Of a stretch of 64,000 bases of DNA, positions 52,545 to 62,600 are shown in pieces. The DNA is taken from assembly GCA_947628315.1 (NCBI GenBank), contig CANQZJ010000002.1, forward strand, positions 16,545-80,544. The letters run 5' to 3'. The first letter of the stretch is position 1, and each line of letters begins with the position of its first letter. The notes beneath the pieces are model-generated. The model ran no database searches. It was not told where the DNA came from and saw nothing but the letters and a program-made list of their open reading frames with translations. Origin of the DNA: an uncultured Oscillospiraceae bacterium (lineage in GTDB: Bacteria; Bacillota; Clostridia; Oscillospirales; Oscillospiraceae). Both the position numbers and the translations under genes were made by a program.

Positions 52545-52659
52545 CGGGATACCTCCTCGGTCAATTTCCAATCTTATCTAATCTAATTTGGAAAATCATA
52601 TCACATCATAATTGACACGTCAAGAGGGAACACGGACGGAATTCCTCTTTTTTACGAAA

Positions 52660-52680
52660 AAGAGACGCCGAAGCGTCTCT
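52660..52680 (-). terminator. intrinsic terminator
   Basis: AGACGC TTCG GCGTCT type hairpin followed by T-run on minus strand. Confidence 0.7.
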
Positions 52681-52685
52681 TCAGG

Positions 52686-53153
52686 CTATGTCCCGTCCGC
52701 CGGCAGCCGGCCCAACAGCAAGGCGGCTCCCGCCTCGGCCAGAAACAAGTCAGGGGACTGGCCGTCGTAGGGCAGCACCAGCTCCTGCCGCTCCACCGCC
52801 TTCCCCTCCAGGGAGACGAACTCCCGCTGGATGGCCACGGCGGCCTGCTCCCCCTCCAGACTGGACAGGGTGAGGGTGTTCCGGCTGGAGGCGCCGTAAC
52901 TCACCACCGTGTCGGCGGGGAGGGCCCGGGTGAGGGCGGACAGCCCGCCGGGGAGGAGGGCGGTGCGGCACATGAGGGCCGCCGCTCCCGCCCAGCCCGC
53001 CGCGCCCGGGGACACGATCAGCAGATCCAGCCGAAAGCCCGCCAGCAGCGCCGGGTGGCGGCAGGCCCGCACCAGGGCGGAGCGTCCCTCCGCCAGACGG
53101 CTGATCTGCTGCGCCAGCCCCTCGTCCCGCTCCCAAACGCCAATCTGCCACAT
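52686..53153 (-). CDS. hypothetical protein
   Basis: ORF with coding-like composition, terminator downstream. Confidence 0.6.
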   Translation of the reverse strand: MWQIGVWERDEGLAQQISRLAEGRSALVRACRHPALLAGFRLDLLIVSPGAAGWAGAAALMCRTALLPGGLSALTRALPADTVVSYGASSRNTLTLSSLEGEQAAVAIQREFVSLEGKAVERQELVLPYDGQSPDLFLAEAGAALLLGRLPADGT

Positions 53154-53247
53154 GGCGGCCGCCTCCCCTTTAAGTAACCTGTGGGGATAGTTTGCCGCGG
53201 GACGGGGAGCATTATACGAAAAAAGACCGCCGGGGGGAACGGCGGTC

Positions 53248-54120
53248 TCAGGGATCCTGGGTATTTTGGCTCTTTTTGGCCTGCTTTTCCTGCCGCCGGC
53301 GGTAGAGGACGAAGTTGAACACCGAGCCCAAAATCAGCACATTGCCGCAGAGGTACAGCCACACCAGCATGATGATCACCGAGGCCAGGGAGCCGTACAC
53401 CAGCGAGTACTGGGTGGAGCTGCCCACCAGGAAGGAGAAGATCATGGAGGCTGCAGCCAGCGCCACGGAGGCCAGCAGGGCGCCCAGCTCCACCGGGGGC
53501 CGGGGATGCTCCAGGGGGGCGGAGAACCGGTAGAGCATCAAAATGAACAGGAACACGATCCCCAGCAGCAGGACGTATTTCGTCCACTGCCACAGGGCGA
53601 ACCGGGACAGCAGATTCTCCAGTCCCAGCAGATTGCCAACCGTGTGGAAGAACCAGTTGCCCGACACCACCACCGCCAGGGACAGATAGATGACCACCAG
53701 CAGCAGCAGGGCGAAGATCACGCTGGCCAGCACCCGGCGCAGGCCCCAGAAGGTGGCCCGGCCATAGATGTCCTGCATGATGTTCATCAGCGCCCGCACG
53801 GCGGCGGAGGCGAACAGCAATGTGAGCAGCAGCCCGCCGATGAACATGGCGGTGGACTGGTTGGTGGAGATATAGCGCACGTATTCCCGGAAGATCACCA
53901 GTACGCTCTGGGGCAGGAAGTCCTGCACCTGGTCGATCAGGTGGTCAAAGTCGATGTTGAGCGTATCCAGAAAGGCGGACATGCAGATGATAATGGGAAA
54001 GAAGGTCAGCGTCAGCCAGTAGGACAGCTCGGCGGCGGAGCGGGCCACCCGCTTGGAGAAGTAAATATCCACCATCTCCGCCAGGAAGCGGAACGGGGCA
54101 AAGCGCATCAAATTCTTCAT
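53248..54120 (-). CDS. YihY/BrkB family membrane protein
   Basis: SAAELSYWLTLTFFPIIICMSAFLDTL...LLFASAAVRALMNIMQDIYG. Confidence 0.9.
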   Translation of the reverse strand: MKNLMRFAPFRFLAEMVDIYFSKRVARSAAELSYWLTLTFFPIIICMSAFLDTLNIDFDHLIDQVQDFLPQSVLVIFREYVRYISTNQSTAMFIGGLLLTLLFASAAVRALMNIMQDIYGRATFWGLRRVLASVIFALLLLVVIYLSLAVVVSGNWFFHTVGNLLGLENLLSRFALWQWTKYVLLLGIVFLFILMLYRFSAPLEHPRPPVELGALLASVALAAASMIFSFLVGSSTQYSLVYGSLASVIIMLVWLYLCGNVLILGSVFNFVLYRRRQEKQAKKSQNTQDP

Positions 54121-54197
54121 GGGCGGCCTCCTCTCTTAAATAATTCTTAATGAATTATACCAGAGGGAGTGCCAAAGGACAACCATAATTTTTCGAC

Positions 54198-55091
54198 CTA
54201 TTCCAGCAGCATCGTCAAATCGTCCACCGTCAGGGAGGGGTTGAGGGCGAGACTGATCCCGTAGCCCAGGACTTTGGACAGGCCGGCGGCCCTGCTGTCG
54301 ATGTCCCGCGGGGTGACGAACAGGTTTTCCCCGTCGGACAGGACGCCCCGCTCCGGGGCGGGGGCGCCCGACTGCTCCAGCAGATCCAGCGCCAGGGTGG
54401 CGCCGTCCACCACCGTGGGGACGCCCACCGCGAACACGGGGACGCCCAGCGATTCCCGGGTGAGGGCCTGCCGGTGGTTGCCCACGCCGGAGCCGGGGAC
54501 GATGCCTGCGTCGGACAGCTGCACCGTGCGGCACAGCCGCTCCAGCGAGCGGGAGGCCAGCGCGTCGATGACGATGACGCAGGCGGGATCCAGCTCTTTG
54601 ACCAGGGCGGTGACGGCGGCGGCGCTCTCCACGCCGGTGGAGGCCAGTACGCCGGGAGCTGTGGCGGCCACGGGGCGCATCTTCCCAAAGTGCTCCGGCG
54701 CCTGTTCCACCAGGTGGCGGGTGACCAGCAGGTGTTCCACCGCCATCGGGCCGATCACGTCCGGCGTGACCGCCCGGTTGCCCAGGCCCGCCACCAGGGC
54801 GGGGCCGTCGGGCAGCAGGGGAGACAGCTCGTCCGCGATCGCCCGCGCCGCCCGCTGGAAGGCGTCCTCCTCCCGGTGGAGCAGACCGTCCAGCTCCAGG
54901 GTGATATACACCCCCGGCGGTTTGCCGATGGCCTCCCCCGCCTCTTTGGTGGATACGGTGACGGCGGTGACGGCAAAGCCCTCCCGCTCCTTTTCCTCCG
55001 AGCGGACGCCGGGCAGGTCATCCGCACCGCCGGAGTCCTCTCTCCACAGCTGGCGGGCCTCCACCGCCAGATCGGTGCGCCGCTGCGCCAT
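54198..55091 (-). CDS. gpr: spore germination protease GPR
   Basis: RTDLAVEARQL...VAGLGNRAVTPDVIGPMAVEHLLVTRHL...GVESAAAVTALVKELDPACVIVIDALASRSLERLCRTVQLSDAGIVPGSGVGN. Confidence 0.95.
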   Translation of the reverse strand: MAQRRTDLAVEARQLWREDSGGADDLPGVRSEEKEREGFAVTAVTVSTKEAGEAIGKPPGVYITLELDGLLHREEDAFQRAARAIADELSPLLPDGPALVAGLGNRAVTPDVIGPMAVEHLLVTRHLVEQAPEHFGKMRPVAATAPGVLASTGVESAAAVTALVKELDPACVIVIDALASRSLERLCRTVQLSDAGIVPGSGVGNHRQALTRESLGVPVFAVGVPTVVDGATLALDLLEQSGAPAPERGVLSDGENLFVTPRDIDSRAAGLSKVLGYGISLALNPSLTVDDLTMLLE

Positions 55092-55282
55092 AAAAACCCC
55101 TCCTTATGATACAAGGTATTGTGGCTGTATGAACCGTTCGCACCTATTTTTTGCGCCGGAAAGGTTTCTATCCAAAAAAGTAAAAATAATTGTTGCAATT
55201 TCAATTTTTTCATGGTAGAATACGTATCTGCGACGGGAAACCGTGAGACGATCGAGAAGCAAAATCGGAGGAGGTGTTTGGT

Positions 55283-55546
55283 TTGCCCAATATCAAGTCT
55301 GCCAAGAAGCGCGTTCTGGTGAACGCCACCAAGGCCGCCCAGAACAAGGCGCAGAAGTCCGCTCTGAAGACCGACCTGAAGAAATTCCAGGCCGCGGTGG
55401 CCGGTGGCGACCGCAGCGAGGCCGATGCCGCATATAAGGTGGCCGTCAAGTCTGTGGATCAGGCTGCCGCCAAGGGTCTGCTGCACAGGAACAACGCAGC
55501 GAACAAGAAGAGCTCCATGACCCTGAAGCTCAACAAGATGGCGTAA
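55283..55546 (+). CDS. rpsT: 30S ribosomal protein S20
   Basis: LPNIKSAKKRVLVNATKAAQNKAQKSALKT...GLLHRNNAANKKSSMTLKLN; TTG start. Confidence 0.93.
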   Translation: MPNIKSAKKRVLVNATKAAQNKAQKSALKTDLKKFQAAVAGGDRSEADAAYKVAVKSVDQAAAKGLLHRNNAANKKSSMTLKLNKMA

Positions 55547-55646
55547 CAAACCGCAAAAAGAGCCGTCTGCCGGGTGGCAGGCGGTTTTTTGCGCGCAAAA
55601 AACGGCTCCCACCCGATCCGGATGGGAGCCGTTTTATGTATCAGTG

Positions 55647-56621
55647 TTACGCCAGGGCGGCGGTGATGATGGCCATGGAATAGACCTCCATGGCGTTGCA
55701 GCCCCGGGACAGGTCGTTGATGGGGGCGTTCAGACCCAGCAGGATGGGGCCGTAGGCATCGAAGCCGCCCAGACGCTGGGCGATCTTGTAGCCGATGTTG
55801 CCGGCGTTGATGTCGGGGAAGATGAAGGTGTTGGCGTAGCCGGCCACGGGGGAGCCGGGGCACTTCAGCTTGCCGACGGTGGGGGACACGGCCGCGTCGA
55901 ACTGCAGCTCGCCGTCCACGGGGAAGTCGGGGTTCATGGCCTTCAGCTTCGCGCAGGCGGAGCGCATCTTGTCCACGTCCTCGCCCTTGCCGGAGCCCAT
56001 GGTGGAGTAGGACAGGAAGGCCAGCTTGGGATCCACGCCGAAAATGCGGGCGCACTGGGCGGTCTCCTGGGCGATCTCCACCAGCTCGTCGTCGGTGGGC
56101 TTGATGTTGATGGCGCAGTCGCCCATGGCCAGCACTTCGTTGTCGCCGGTACCGCGGGGACGCACCATGATGAAGCAGGAGGACACGATCTTGTTGCCCG
56201 GCTTGGTCTTTACCAGCTGCAGGGCGGGGCGGACGGTGTCGGCGGTGGAGTAGGTGGCGCCGCCCAGCAGGCAGTCGGCCACGCCCATCTTCACCAGCAT
56301 GGTGCCGAAGTAGTTGCCCTTTTTCAGAGCGGCGCGGCACTCGTCGGCGGTCATCTTGCCCTTGCGGAGCTCCACCATGGCGTCCACCATCTCGTCCATC
56401 TTGTCATAGGTGGCGGGATCCAGGATCTCGGCGCCCCGGATGTTGAAGCCGATGTCCTCGGCAGTGGCCTTGACTTCCTTCGGGTTGCCCACCAGAACGG
56501 GGGTCAGGAAGGTACCGGACAGCAGGCGGGCAGAGGCCTCCAGGATGCGGGGATCGGTGCCCTCGGTGAACACGATGCGCTTGGGGTCGGCCTTCAGTTT
56601 GTCGATCAGCTTACGGAACAT
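55647..56621 (-). CDS. pta: phosphate acetyltransferase
   Basis: RIVFTEGTDPRILEASARLLSG...MVKMGVADCLLGGATYSTADTVRPALQ. Confidence 0.94.
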   Translation of the reverse strand: MFRKLIDKLKADPKRIVFTEGTDPRILEASARLLSGTFLTPVLVGNPKEVKATAEDIGFNIRGAEILDPATYDKMDEMVDAMVELRKGKMTADECRAALKKGNYFGTMLVKMGVADCLLGGATYSTADTVRPALQLVKTKPGNKIVSSCFIMVRPRGTGDNEVLAMGDCAINIKPTDDELVEIAQETAQCARIFGVDPKLAFLSYSTMGSGKGEDVDKMRSACAKLKAMNPDFPVDGELQFDAAVSPTVGKLKCPGSPVAGYANTFIFPDINAGNIGYKIAQRLGGFDAYGPILLGLNAPINDLSRGCNAMEVYSMAIITAALA

Positions 56622-56847
56622 AAATGATTACCTCCCGAATGTGGTTTGAGTGGGATCCTGATGGATCTTAATTTATCACTGTCCGCCAAAATTTGCAAGG
56701 GGGCACGGGAAAAAATCCACAAAAATCCACAGACATTTTGGGCGCGTTTTCACCGGGAATGCTCTTCACAAGCGGTAATTTTTTTTGTATACTATACGCA
56801 CTGTGTTTGCGCCGGCGCGTCCGGCAAAGAGAAGGAGAGAGACGCAC

Positions 56848-57552
56848 ATGATCAACCCCAATTTTGCCCGGTCGCTGTCTCTGCTGCGGCAGGAGAAGGG
56901 CATTTCCCAGCGGCAGGCCGCCAGGGAGCTGGGCATCTCCCAGGCGCTGCTGTCCCACTATGAGAACGGCGTCCGGGAGCCCGGTCTGCTGTTTGTCACC
57001 AAGGCCTGCGATTTTTACGGCGTGTCCGCCGACTTCCTGCTGGGGCGCACCCTCAGCCGGGACGGCACCACCATCATCGACGCCGACACCCTGTACGACG
57101 TGTCCACCGAGCGGGACAGCGCAATGCAGGGCTCCATCATGGCCACCCTGTCCAAGAAGCTGGTTATGAACTCGGTGAGCCTGCTGTTCGACCTGCTGAG
57201 CCGGCTGGGCAGCAAGAGCGCCATCAAGGCGGCGTCCAATTACCTGACCACCACCGTGTATATCCTGTTCCGGCACCTGCACATGGCCAGCCCCGACGGC
57301 AACGAGGACTTCTTCTCCGTGCCCGAGACCCAGTTCCTGGCGGGCCTGCCCTGGGCCGACCTGGCCATGAACGAGGCGGAGTACCTGGACGCCCTGGACA
57401 ACCCCGGCCGGGACGCCAAGTTCCCCGCCATGGATCACAACGCCATGAAGGAGGCCTATCCGGGTACCTATCAGTCCCTGCTGCAGATCGTCCACTCCTG
57501 CGGCGAGCGGCTCAACGCCGCTATGTCCGCCCACCGGGAGCGCAACCGGTAA
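56848..57552 (+). CDS. XRE-family transcriptional regulator
   Basis: FARSLSLLRQEKGISQRQAARELGISQALLSHYENGVREPG. Confidence 0.93.
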   Translation: MINPNFARSLSLLRQEKGISQRQAARELGISQALLSHYENGVREPGLLFVTKACDFYGVSADFLLGRTLSRDGTTIIDADTLYDVSTERDSAMQGSIMATLSKKLVMNSVSLLFDLLSRLGSKSAIKAASNYLTTTVYILFRHLHMASPDGNEDFFSVPETQFLAGLPWADLAMNEAEYLDALDNPGRDAKFPAMDHNAMKEAYPGTYQSLLQIVHSCGERLNAAMSAHRERNR

Positions 57553-57569
57553 CCCTTTGAGGTGAGAGT

Positions 57570-59378
57570 ATGACCGAGCAATCGAAAATTCGCAACTTCT
57601 CCATCATCGCCCACATCGACCACGGCAAATCCACCCTCTCCGACCGGATGATCGAGATCTGCGGCGCGGTGGAGCAGCGGCAGATGGAGAACCAGCTGCT
57701 GGACAACATGGATCTGGAGCGGGAGCGGGGCATCACCATCAAGGCCCGGGCCGTCCGCATGGACTACAAGGCGAAAGACGGCGAGACCTACTGCCTCAAC
57801 CTCATCGACACACCGGGCCACGTGGACTTCAACTACGAGGTCTCCCGTTCCCTCGCCGCCTGCGAGGGCGCCGTGCTGGTGGTGGATGCCTCCCAGGGCA
57901 TCGAGGCCCAGACCCTTGCCAACACCTACCTCGCCATGGAGCACGATTTGGAGATACGCCCCGTCGTCAACAAGATCGACCTGCCCGCCGCCGACCCCAG
58001 GCGCGTCAAGGAGGAGATCGAGAACATCCTGGCCCTCCCCGCCGAGGACGCCCCCGAGATCTCCGCCAAGATGGGGATCAACGTGGAGGCTGTGCTGGAG
58101 GACATTGTCCACAACATCCCCGCGCCAAAGGGCGACCCCGACGCCCCCTTGAAGGCCCTCATCTTCGACAGCCAGTACGACCCCTACCTGGGCGTCATCG
58201 TGCTGTTCCGGGTGATGGAGGGCACCATCCGGCCCGGCATGGCCGTCAGGCTGATGGCCTCCGGCGCCCAGTATAACGTGCTGGACTGCGGCTACCTCCG
58301 CCCCATCGGCATGGACTCTGCCCCGTCCCTCTCCGCAGGGGAGGTGGGCTGGTTCACCGCCTCCATCAAAAACGTGAAGGATACCCGGGTGGGCGACACC
58401 ATCACCGGCGTGGAGAACCCCACCGCAGAGCCCCTCCCCGGCTACCGGCCCGCCCAGTCCATGGTCTATTGCGGCGTGTACACCGAGGACGGCTCCAAAT
58501 ATCCCGACCTCCGCGACGCCCTGGAAAAGCTCCAGCTCAACGACGCGTCCCTCTCCTTCGAGCCGGAATCCTCCATCGCCCTGGGGTTCGGCTTCCGGTG
58601 CGGATTCCTCGGCATGCTCCACATGGAGATCATCCAGGAGCGCCTGGAGCGCGAATTCGACCTCGACCTCATCACCACACTGCCCTCCGTCATCTACGAG
58701 GTCACCAAGACCGACGGCTCCCTCGTCCGCGTCGACAACCCCCACAATTACCCCGACCCCGGCTCCATCAAAGAGGCCCGCGAGCCCTACGCCAAGGTCT
58801 CTATCGTCACCCCGCCGGAGTACGTGGGCAGCATCATGCCCATGTGCCAGGACAGGCGCGGCGAGTACCGCAATATGGAATACCTCGACACCAACCTCGT
58901 GGAGATCCACTACCTCATGCCCCTCAACGAGATCATCTACGACTTCTTCGACTCCCTCAAGGCCAAAACCCGCGGCTACGCCTCCCTGGACTACGAGCTG
59001 GACTCCTACCGCCCCTCCGACCTCGTCAAGGTCGACCTCCTCCTCAACGGCGACCAGGTAGACGCCCTCTCCTTCATCGCCCACCGGGACAAGGCCTATA
59101 AGCGCGCCCGCCGCATCTGCGAGAAGCTAAAAGACAACATCCCCCGCCAGATGTTCGAGGTGCCCATCCAGGCCGCCATCGGCGGCAAGATCATCGCCCG
59201 CGAGACCCTCAAAGCCCTCCGCAAGGACGTCCTCGCCAAGTGCTACGGCGGCGACATCACCCGCAAAAAGAAGCTGCTGGAGAAGCAAAAAGAGGGCAAA
59301 AAAAAGATGCGATCCCTGGGTACCGTCCAAATGCCAACCGAGGCATTCATGGCCGTGCTCAAACTGGACGAAGAATAA
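57570..59378 (+). CDS. lepA: elongation factor 4 (LepA)
   Basis: [23 protein letters not shown]...[10 protein letters not shown]-type C-terminus ([22 protein letters not shown]). Confidence 0.98.
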   Translation: MTEQSKIRNFSIIAHIDHGKSTLSDRMIEICGAVEQRQMENQLLDNMDLERERGITIKARAVRMDYKAKDGETYCLNLIDTPGHVDFNYEVSRSLAACEGAVLVVDASQGIEAQTLANTYLAMEHDLEIRPVVNKIDLPAADPRRVKEEIENILALPAEDAPEISAKMGINVEAVLEDIVHNIPAPKGDPDAPLKALIFDSQYDPYLGVIVLFRVMEGTIRPGMAVRLMASGAQYNVLDCGYLRPIGMDSAPSLSAGEVGWFTASIKNVKDTRVGDTITGVENPTAEPLPGYRPAQSMVYCGVYTEDGSKYPDLRDALEKLQLNDASLSFEPESSIALGFGFRCGFLGMLHMEIIQERLEREFDLDLITTLPSVIYEVTKTDGSLVRVDNPHNYPDPGSIKEAREPYAKVSIVTPPEYVGSIMPMCQDRRGEYRNMEYLDTNLVEIHYLMPLNEIIYDFFDSLKAKTRGYASLDYELDSYRPSDLVKVDLLLNGDQVDALSFIAHRDKAYKRARRICEKLKDNIPRQMFEVPIQAAIGGKIIARETLKALRKDVLAKCYGGDITRKKKLLEKQKEGKKKMRSLGTVQMPTEAFMAVLKLDEE

Positions 59379-59616
59379 TCAAAAAGACCGTTTCCTCGAT
59401 GGGAACGGTCTTTTTTTGTACTTTTTCGTGTCAAATCGATGCCACGTCACATTTGAGAGGATTTTTTGCCCCCCTCAAAGCCCTAAGTTCCGGATCCCTC
59501 CGGTTTTCGCCAAATCCCGTACTTTTTCGACGATTTTGAGAGGATGGCTTATCCTTCATTTCATACCAAAAAAGTTCCGGGAAATGGGCAAAATTATTAA
59601 AGGAGGAAACAATCCC

Positions 59617-62600
59617 ATGAGAAACTTGAAAAAGTTCCTCGCGCTGGTCCTGGCGCTGATGATGGTCGTCTCCGTGATGATCACCGTCTCCGCTACGACA
59701 TTCACCGATGCGGACAAAATCGGCGAAGATTATGAGGACGCCGTCGATGTCCTGACCACCATCGGTGTGCTCCACGGCACCAGCGACACCACCTTCAGCC
59801 CGACGAGCGAGATCACTCGCGCCGAGATGGCCGCCATCGTCTACCGTATCATGACTGGCGACGTCAAGGACGAGAACGTCAAGCAGCTCAGCGGCTACGA
59901 CAACGATTTCACCGACGTTCCCAAGGACGCATGGTACGAGCCCTATGTCAGCTACTGCAACAACTCCGGTTGGCTGGTGGGCGACGGCAAGGGCCACTTC
60001 ATGCCCAAGGATCCCGTTGACGGGCATCAGGTTCTGGCCGTCCTGCTCCGCTGCCTGGGCTACGATCAGCCCGGCGAGTTCACGGGCCCCGACTGGAGGA
60101 TCAAAACCGCCAAGATCGCCAAGGAGCAGCGCATCACCGATGGCCTGAAAGCCGACGTCAAGCTGGAGAAGCCTCTGCAGCGCCAGCAGGTCGCCCAACT
60201 GACCTACAACGTCGCCCTGGTGGCCCAGCGCGTGCGTTGGACCTCCGCGTTCGGCTACACCACCTATGGTATTGACGGCGAGAAGATGGGCAATCTGATC
60301 ACCGTGCCGAAGACGACCGACGTGAAGTTTGATCTGGACGAGTGGGGCGAGCCCAAGAAAGGCACCAATACGGCCACATTCCACGCCCCCATTAAGGACG
60401 TCACGAAAGACATCGACGTGGCCGCTCCCAAGCCCCTGATGGATCCCTTCTATGTGGCCAAGGATCACTGCGACGTGGCCAAGGCTCTGAGCCTGACCGA
60501 GGATCAGAAATTCACCGTTTACACCAACGGCAAGGAGAACAACACCGAGCTGACCCTGAAGGCTCTGAGCGAGACCGACATGGTGGGTGCCCAGGGCCGC
60601 TACACCGCCATCTACAAGGTCAACGGCACGTACAGCATCGTGTACAAGGACACCCTGCTGGCCAAGGTCACCGATGTGAAGGCCGCTACCTTCGACAAGA
60701 ATGACCACCTGAAGACCGACGCCACCCTGACGCTGGAAGTCTATGACGTCAAGGACGACAAGACTACCGCTACGCTGAAGAACGGCAAGGATGACTGGAC
60801 CTACACCAAGGATCAGTATCTGCTGGTGAACTACCATCAGGATACTGCTAAGGTCGACACGGCCGTCAAGAGCTTCACCGAGGACAACAACGACGACACC
60901 AAGATCAACTGGAAGGACTACTACACCTTCCTGGGTGAGCCCGAGACCTTCGAGGGCTCCCAGACTCTGGTGTCCAAGAACGCCAACAAGCACACCATCG
61001 ACGGCACTGCGTACGACGACAACAACCGTTACGCGCTGGACGAGGCCAAAGACACCATGAAGGTGCCCTTCGTTTGGTACAAGGACACCCAGGGCAACGT
61101 GATCGGCTCCACCGCCAAATCCCCCGAGAACGGCTACGGCGTCATCAACCGCATCTGGGCCGTCAACAGCGACGATGACGGCTCCACCACCGTGAAGGCC
61201 ACTGTCACCTACATGAACGGCGACATCGGCACCATCAACGTGGGCAACCTGGTGTACTTCACCGGTAAGGCCGGTGTCGCGGTCACCACCGCCGGCGCTG
61301 GCTTGGAGGGCGGCAAGGCCACCTACACCGACAGCAACACCAACGTGATGAAGGTCATGACTGGTGGCGATAAGTTCTATGTGTCCGACAGCTACGACGC
61401 CAACAAGACCGCCGACGAAAAGGGCGAAAGCATCATCGCCGGCCACATGTTCAAGATCGTCCCCTCCACCGACGTGAAGGGCGCCTATGACTTCATCGAG
61501 GTCGCCGGCGCCAACAGCACCACCGACCTGAAGATCGCCGCGAATAAGGGCGTTCTGTCCGGCCTGAACTTCAAGGGCCTGGGCAATGCCAGCACCGAGA
61601 TCGAAAGCGGCAAGGCCAACAACAACGGCGTGCGGGTGGACAGCAACACCGTGTTCCTGATCCGTTCCACCGACCCCGAGACCCAGGAGTATGTCTACAC
61701 CACCAAGACCGGCTTTAAGAGCATCCCCGACTACAAGGCGGACGAAGTGGACTACGTCAACTGCGACAATGACCTCGCCGCTGAGTATGTCTACATCATC
61801 GCCAGCGAGAAGGGCGCCGAGGGCTGGCACCTGTTCTATGCCGCCTCCACCGAGGACGACAAGGACGGCAACGCCCTGGTCAATGTGGACGACAACGGCA
61901 AGACCTACACCGTGCACGGCTATCTGGACGGCGAGGAAGGCACCGTGGTCATCCGCAAGGATCAGAGGGGCTGGAGCAGCAAGACTGATAAGAGCGGCGC
62001 GACTGATCCCAAGACCTGGACTGGTACCAAGATCGGCGAGGAGCTCGGCAAGGGCACCAACGGCAACACCCTGTGGATGGTCTACATCCAGGACGGCGTG
62101 GTCATCGACATCAACGGCGGTATCAACAACTACGCCTCGGATTCCATGAAGGCCGTTAACCAAAACGCCGCTTACAAGAAGGCTACGGCGCTGAATGCTA
62201 CCACGTGCGGCATGGTGAGCAATACGGGTGTGCCCTACGGCGCGACGACTGAGTCGACTGCCAAAGAGGTCGAGGAGTACCTGGGCATCTATGAGGATCT
62301 GTCCATCGTTGTTGTGGACGTGACCGAGAACGTCGAGGTCGACGCCGACACCATCACCCTGACCCTGGCTGATAAGACCACGCTGGATCTGACCGTGGAT
62401 GGCGATCCCGTTGTGGGCGAGTGGAAGGCTCTGGAGACCGCCAAGGATTATCCCCAGGCCGTGATCGCCGTCTATGACGAGAACGGGAACGTCGTTCAGG
62501 CCTACATCTATGAGATCGAGAAGGCGGCTGAGAAGCCCGATCCCGTGTATCCCACCTACGCCAAGAACTACGTGACCTTCTATACTAGAGGCAGCGGGAA

